A stretch of 64,000 bases of DNA, taken from contig MEQX01000050.1 in NCBI GenBank assembly GCA_001770415.1, forward strand, positions 15,840-79,839, given 5' to 3'. The position numbers and the translations under genes are program-made. The DNA comes from Betaproteobacteria bacterium RIFCSPLOWO2_02_FULL_63_19 (lineage in GTDB: Bacteria > Pseudomonadota > Gammaproteobacteria > Burkholderiales > SG8-39). How positions within the stretch are numbered: the stretch's first letter is position 1; each line of letters begins with the position of its first letter. Positions 59,620 through 64,000 of the stretch are shown piece after piece. The notes beneath the pieces were generated by a model. The model was not told the origin of the DNA and searched no databases. It saw nothing but the letters and a program-made list of their open reading frames with translations.

Positions 59620-61359
59620 CTACGCGTCGCGCAGCGGCCAGCCCTCCGTGTCGGCCATCCAGAATCCCGGTACCGGCGGCCAGTTGATGTCCGCCACCGG
59701 CGGTGCCACCGGCGCGATCTCTGCGGCATCGGGTACGACGGGCAGCAGCAAGTGCGACGGGTGGTCCCGGTCGTGGAACAGCGTGTTTTCCACCGGCCAG
59801 GGGAGAAGCTGAACGTCGATCTGGCGCATGTGGTTGTTGTACTGAATGTCCTCGCTCGCGATCTGCACTTGCAACCGATGGCCCGCGCGAAAGGTGTGGA
59901 ACATCGGCACGAGCTCGATCTGGAATTCGTAAATCGTCTTTGGTTCGAGCAAATCCTGCCGTTCGAATGGATGGAAAGGCTGGCCCGGCGCTGACAGCGA
60001 ATCGTCCAGCGCGCGGTACGACGCCCGCAAGTTTCCCTTGCTTACCATCGCGGCGGTGCCGTCCGGCCTCAAGTCCATGACTTTCACGAACCACGTGGTA
60101 TCAATCTGCGAGGACGCCGCGTAGAGCGTCAGGCTCAACGGTCCCCAGACGCGCAGATCGGTTTCCAGCGCGGGCGTCGCATAGGCCGCCACCGGTTTGC
60201 CGGCGCTGAGTTGGGCGATGGAGGCGGGCAGCGCGTATGAGTCGGGAGCCTCGCGAGCCGGTGCGGCGCGGCTGAGCATTCCGTAGGGTGCCTGTGTGGC
60301 CGGTCCGCTCGTCCCGGCGCGAAGGTAAAGCCGCGTCCATTGCGCGCGTTTGATCGGGTAGGCGTCCTCGTGGCGCCATTGTCTGGTGCCGGAATCGAAA
60401 ATCGCGACCTCCGGTTCATCCATGATGCCGGTGTCAATGCCCTTCAGCCAGTGGTCGAACCAGCGCAGCATCTGCCGGTTGAGTGCGCGGTCCGTAAGGT
60501 AGCGCACGTGCGACCAGAACCCGGTCGGTGGAACGACGATGAGCTTCTTGGGCGCGCCGATGCGCGGGTAGCCCCAGAGCTGGCCCCGGAAGTGCATCTG
60601 CCCGCCCTGCGGCGCGATGCTCAGCACCGGCACCTTGATCCGGTCCAGCCGTGTCCATGCCGAACGTTCGCGGTAGAACGGCCCGTCGTACGGATGCAGG
60701 TGCGCCTCGTAGCTGAGGTTCATCGGCGGGAGTTTCCCGTTGACCGGCCCCGGCCAGGCCATCATGGCCGTGTGGTAGGCGATCCATCCGGTCAGGAACT
60801 GGTGGTGGTAGATCCCGCCCTGGAAACAGACGTCGCGATAGAAATCCGTGGTCGCGTCCTGCTGGCAGATGCACCGCAGGTGCGGCGGTTGTGCAATGGC
60901 CGCAGCATACTGACTCCAGCTCCAGTAGGAATCGCCGATCATGCCCACGTTGCCCGTACAGCACGGCTGCGCTGCGATCCACTCGATGAGATCGTAGCCG
61001 TCGGTGCGTTCGCGCTCGTCGAACCAGCGCCACTGCCCCTGCGACCGCCCCGCGCCGCGTCCCTGTGCGATCACGTGCACGTAACCTTTGGGCACGTAGA
61101 ACGACGTCGCGCCGGATTCGATCGCATGGCTCCAATGCGGCGGTTTGCGCTGGATCTCCTTCAGATAGGGTGATAGCGACAGCAGCGCCGGATATCGGCC
61201 TTCCTGCTCGGGCAGATAAATATCCACCGCCAGACGGACCCCGTCGCGCATGGCCACATAGACGTTTTCAAGCACCCGAATACCGGCAAAAGGCGGTGGA
61301 GCCTGGACGAGCGCCTCCGGGTAAAGGGGCGCTACGGCTGGATTGTTTTCGTTGGTCAT
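59620..61359 (-). CDS. CocE/NonD family hydrolase (X-Pro dipeptidyl-peptidase type)
   Basis: A 579-residue alpha/beta hydrolase with a C-terminal jelly-roll domain, as in cocaine esterase and glutaryl-7-ACA acylase. N-terminal: NVYVAMRDGVRLAVDIYLPE, IAQGRGAGRSQGQW and the nucleophile region VGMIGDSYWSWSQYAAA. The usual elbow is GxSYxG; here the last Gly is Ser (DSYWS), a variation worth noting. The C-terminal domain includes VWGPLSLTLYAASSQIDTTW and FRAGHRLQVQIASED. No signal peptide is seen. The ATG at 61359 has GAGG in front; the frame opens at 61473. It is divergent from the kinase gene. Confidence 0.85.
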   Translation of the reverse strand: MTNENNPAVAPLYPEALVQAPPPFAGIRVLENVYVAMRDGVRLAVDIYLPEQEGRYPALLSLSPYLKEIQRKPPHWSHAIESGATSFYVPKGYVHVIAQGRGAGRSQGQWRWFDERERTDGYDLIEWIAAQPCCTGNVGMIGDSYWSWSQYAAAIAQPPHLRCICQQDATTDFYRDVCFQGGIYHHQFLTGWIAYHTAMMAWPGPVNGKLPPMNLSYEAHLHPYDGPFYRERSAWTRLDRIKVPVLSIAPQGGQMHFRGQLWGYPRIGAPKKLIVVPPTGFWSHVRYLTDRALNRQMLRWFDHWLKGIDTGIMDEPEVAIFDSGTRQWRHEDAYPIKRAQWTRLYLRAGTSGPATQAPYGMLSRAAPAREAPDSYALPASIAQLSAGKPVAAYATPALETDLRVWGPLSLTLYAASSQIDTTWFVKVMDLRPDGTAAMVSKGNLRASYRALDDSLSAPGQPFHPFERQDLLEPKTIYEFQIELVPMFHTFRAGHRLQVQIASEDIQYNNHMRQIDVQLLPWPVENTLFHDRDHPSHLLLPVVPDAAEIAPVAPPVADINWPPVPGFWMADTEGWPLRDA

Positions 61360-61559
61360 GAGAGGTCCTCGGATTGGCCTGCGCTGCAGTGGCGTCGCCG
61401 ATCTGCGATCCGACCATTTTAAGCCGGTCGAACTTGCACTGACGCGGCCCCGGCCGGAAACAATGGTCCACAACGCCTGACGGTACGGGAATGCGGAGGC
61501 GCACGACCGCTGATTATGACGTGAGCATTGCTGTCGGCGCCGCGTAGTAGAATGCGCTC

Positions 61560-62852
61560 ATGGTAGACGCATCCTTTGAACTGGACCTGAGCCTGCAGGT
61601 CGGCAAGTACGACATCCGGAAGCAGCTGGGGCGGGGTGCGACCGGAACGGTCTATCTGGCCGTCGATACCTTCACCGGCGAGGAAGTCGCGCTGAAGGTC
61701 ATCGAGCCGGAGGTGTTCCGTGATCCCCAGTTCGGCACCGTTTACCGCACCCAGTTTCTCAACGAGGCCTCACTTGCCGGCAAACTGCGTCACCCGCACA
61801 TCGTGGCCATTCTAAACGCGGTGGTGCAGGAGGACTCCGGGCACATCGCGATGGAGTGCGTGATGGGGGGGGACCTGTCGCAGCACGCGACACCCGATAC
61901 GCTGCTGCCGATCGCCGATGTCCTGCAAATGATCTTCAAGTGCTGCGGCGCGCTCGAATATGCGTTCAAGGAAGGCATCGTGCACCGGGATATCAAGCCG
62001 GCCAACATCATGATCGCGCAGGGAACGAACGTCAAAATCGCCGATTTCGGCGCCGCCCTGCTGCGCAAGGCGCAGGCCGTGCAGACCGCATCGATCGGGT
62101 CGCCGTATTACATGTCCCCGGAGCAAATGGAGGACAGACCTCTCACGCACCACAGCGACATGTATTGCCTGGGCGTAGCGCTGTACGAGTTGCTGACCGG
62201 CCAAAAGCCGTTCGAGGCCGATACGCTGCAAGGCCTGGTCCACAGGGTCATGAACGAGGCTCCACCGTTGCCGAGCATCGTGCGGCCTGAACTGCCGAAG
62301 GAGGTCGACGGCGTCGTGCTGCGGGCGATGGCCAAGAAACCCGAACAGCGCTATGAGACCTGGGCGGATTTCGCGAGCGAACTTTCGAAACTCGTCAAGC
62401 TCGTGCTGCCGCCCGACGCGATTTCCGACAGCGAGAAATTTGTCGCGCTCAAGCGCGTGGAAATGCTTTCGGTGCTGTCGGACGCCGAGATCTGGGAGTT
62501 GGCCAATGCGGGAACCTGGTCGCGCGTCGCGCCCAGACAAACAATAATCAAGGAGAGCGATCCCGGGAAGAGCTTTTTCTTCCTGGCGCACGGGCAGGTC
62601 AGGGTGACGCGCCACGGGCGCCTGCTGAACACCATCGACGAACGGGAATGTTTCGGCGAGATGGCCTATATCCGCGGCGGCGAACTGCCGCGCCACGCGA
62701 CGGTGGAGTCCGTGAACGACATACTGATCGCGGAATTCGAGCCCGACGCGCTGGCAACCATGACCCTCGGCGCTCAGTATTACCTCATGCGCGCGCTGGT
62801 GAGAAACCTGGTCGACCGCCTGGAACTGGCCAATACGAGGCTGGTGCGGTGA
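61560..62852 (+). CDS. Ser/Thr protein kinase fused to a cyclic nucleotide-binding domain
   Basis: A 430-residue soluble protein. Residues 16-280 form a Hanks-type kinase: glycine loop GRGATG (24-29), Lys 46 (ALKV), catalytic HRDIKPAN (142-149), DFG (162-164) and SPEQ (186-189), so it should be active. Residues about 300-425 form a cNMP-binding fold: TIIKESDPGKSFFFLAHGQV, then the phosphate-binding cassette FGEMAYIRGGELPRHATV with its Glu and Arg. This suggests a kinase controlled by cAMP or cGMP, although bacterial domains of this fold do not always bind a nucleotide. No membrane segment or PASTA repeats. Targets unknown. Confidence 0.88.
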   Translation: MVDASFELDLSLQVGKYDIRKQLGRGATGTVYLAVDTFTGEEVALKVIEPEVFRDPQFGTVYRTQFLNEASLAGKLRHPHIVAILNAVVQEDSGHIAMECVMGGDLSQHATPDTLLPIADVLQMIFKCCGALEYAFKEGIVHRDIKPANIMIAQGTNVKIADFGAALLRKAQAVQTASIGSPYYMSPEQMEDRPLTHHSDMYCLGVALYELLTGQKPFEADTLQGLVHRVMNEAPPLPSIVRPELPKEVDGVVLRAMAKKPEQRYETWADFASELSKLVKLVLPPDAISDSEKFVALKRVEMLSVLSDAEIWELANAGTWSRVAPRQTIIKESDPGKSFFFLAHGQVRVTRHGRLLNTIDERECFGEMAYIRGGELPRHATVESVNDILIAEFEPDALATMTLGAQYYLMRALVRNLVDRLELANTRLVR

Positions 62853-62948
62853 ACGCCGGAGGCCGCTGACCGGGCCGACGGGATGCACAGACGGTGCCTG
62901 CCCCGGAGGATTTCAACCATTCAGATCATCACACGGGGAGAACGCATC

Positions 62949-63659
62949 GTGGGTACCGAACAGTCATTGCGAAACGACGTCGCCGCTGCCAATCGCATCA
63001 TCGAGCGATTCGGGTTGTCCAACGCGTTCGGCCACGTGAGCGCGAGGATTCCAGGCACCAACACTTTCATCATCCCGACGCGACGCTCCCCGGGCCTGGC
63101 CGACGCGGACAACCTGCTGGTGCTCGATACCGACGGGAAGATTCTGTCCGGCGAAGGCACGCCGAACAGCGAATTCTGGATTCACGCGCGAACCTACGCG
63201 GCGCGGCCCGACGTCGGCGGGGTCGTGCACGCGCACCCGCCGGCCAGCATCTGCCTGACCCAGATCGGAGAACCGCACCGCGTCGTCCACAACAGTGGCG
63301 GCCCGTTCATCGACGGCGTTCCGGAATATGATCGCATCGGCCTCATACGCTCTCGCGAACTGGGCGATTTGCTGGCCGGGCGCCTCGGAGCCGGAATCGC
63401 GGTCATGATGCGCGGACATGGATTTACAACGGCGCATGCCGACGTCAGGAGCGCCACCGTGGCGGCCTGTTACCTGGAAGAGAGTGCGGCGCTGCAGATT
63501 CGCATGCTCGCAGCGGCCGGAGGCGACGCCGGGCGCATTCGGACCTATACCCGTGCGGAAGCCGAAGTGGTTCACGGGCAGATCAACGAAAACGTCGTAT
63601 CCCGGGCCTGGGAGTACTACTCGACCGCTGCCGCCGAACTGCCGCTCGGGTGCAAGTAG
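62949..63659 (+). CDS. Class II aldolase/adducin family protein
   Basis: A 236-residue zinc enzyme of the fuculose-phosphate aldolase/ribulose-phosphate epimerase fold. Metal ligands are the two His of VVHAHPPAS and the later His of MMRGHGFTT; the substrate loop SNAFGHVSARIP and the Glu of TPNSEFWIH are typical. Many homologues in Betaproteobacteria act on unidentified substrates. The GTG at 62949 is used, with GGGGAG 8 bases upstream; the frame opens at 62883. It follows the kinase gene by about 100 bases on the same strand. Confidence 0.83.
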   Translation: MGTEQSLRNDVAAANRIIERFGLSNAFGHVSARIPGTNTFIIPTRRSPGLADADNLLVLDTDGKILSGEGTPNSEFWIHARTYAARPDVGGVVHAHPPASICLTQIGEPHRVVHNSGGPFIDGVPEYDRIGLIRSRELGDLLAGRLGAGIAVMMRGHGFTTAHADVRSATVAACYLEESAALQIRMLAAAGGDAGRIRTYTRAEAEVVHGQINENVVSRAWEYYSTAAAELPLGCK

Positions 63660-63696
63660 CGGCGGGCCCGCGCGGACGCGCCTGCGCACCGGTGGA

Positions 63697-63987
63697 TCAG
63701 CGTTGGCTCAGGAGCAGCGCGGCAAGATTGACGAACACGAAGACCGAAAGAACAAGCATCGTCCAGCCGATGGCGCGTGGGTGGGCAATTGCCCAGTTTT
63801 CGAACCCCATGTGCATCGTGTCCGCACTCTTGTCGAATTTCCGCGTTGAATACCATTGATTGGCGCGGGCTTCGAGCCCGGCCAGAGTCTGCGGAGCCGC
63901 GATCATCGCGATTCCGACCACGATCGCGAACGCGTCGCCGATCAGCAACGTCCATTTCGCGGTTCGTGCTGCCATTTCGATCACCAC
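63697..63987 (-). CDS. Small two-helix membrane protein (possibly cut by the window edge)
   Basis: Up to 96 residues with two hydrophobic segments, WTLLIGDAFAIVVGIAMIAA and GWTMLVLSVFVFVNLAALLL, joined by a hydrophilic loop (ANQWYSTRKFDKSADTMH). Internal ATG at 63975 or GTG codons at 63984-63987 could start it. The frame stays open to the end of the window, so a longer N-terminus cannot be ruled out. Family not identified; it converges on the aldolase gene. Confidence 0.65.
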   Translation of the reverse strand: MVIEMAARTAKWTLLIGDAFAIVVGIAMIAAPQTLAGLEARANQWYSTRKFDKSADTMHMGFENWAIAHPRAIGWTMLVLSVFVFVNLAALLLSQR

Positions 63988-64000
63988 GGCCCCGGAATCC

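Overview
The window is a GC-rich chromosomal segment that reads as a betaproteobacterium, most likely of the Burkholderiales type. This is inferred from gene content: a pilS-pilR-ampD order, a trxA-rho-rpmE block, an M48 protease-rsgA pair divergent from orn, a PhaM-type polyhydroxyalkanoate granule protein, a malic enzyme/phosphotransacetylase fusion, Bug/TctC-type binding proteins, and an H1-like lysine-rich protein. No rRNA, tRNA, CRISPR array, insertion sequence or phage gene was recognised.

Layout. 1-2.9 kb: the 3' part of pilS, then pilR and ampD. 2.9-5.6 kb: an AT-richer stretch with an orphan reading frame, two tandem hairpins, the lysine-rich H1-like gene, a near-consensus sigma-70 promoter and a membrane-anchored lytic transglycosylase. 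5.6-24.8 kb: mostly housekeeping genes (aminotransferase, maeB, phaM, quinone oxidoreductase, Nudix hydrolase, SapC, CobD/CbiB-like, rsgA, M48 protease, orn, FAD oxidase, ArnT-like glycosyltransferase, rpmE, rho, trxA, fdxA, a ThDP enzyme). 24.9-31.3 kb: an overlapping AddB-like/AddA-like helicase-nuclease pair. 31.4-42.6 kb: an accessory uptake region with a TRAP-TAXI transporter, a relic of an amidohydrolase gene, a rhodanese, an MFS carrier, a complete tripartite tricarboxylate transporter (TctC-TctA-TctB), an orphan periplasmic-binding-type protein and a metallo-beta-lactamase-fold hydrolase. 42.9-48.8 kb: a GH15 glycosidase, an esterase, a 46-residue basic protein and a GspA-GspB pair. 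48.9-64 kb: an HD-GYP protein, pirin, a large exported DUF1566 protein, an exported methyltransferase, a ferritin-like protein, ppdK, two small unknown proteins, a CocE/NonD hydrolase, a Ser/Thr kinase fused to a cyclic-nucleotide-binding domain, a class II aldolase and a small membrane protein at the edge.

How the genes fit together. PilS/PilR suggests type IV pilus control, and GspA/GspB suggests a type II secretion system elsewhere in the genome. MaeB and PpdK connect C4 acids, pyruvate and PEP and suit growth on organic acids. That fits the two tripartite carriers and their binding proteins, whose substrates cannot be read from sequence. The 31-42 kb region is the most accessory-looking part and carries the only clear pseudogene. 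I could not demonstrate a new multi-gene system. The most unusual items are the candidate transcript at 3.1-3.75 kb, the exported SAM methyltransferase, the kinase-cNMP fusion, the 46-residue basic protein and the amidohydrolase relic.
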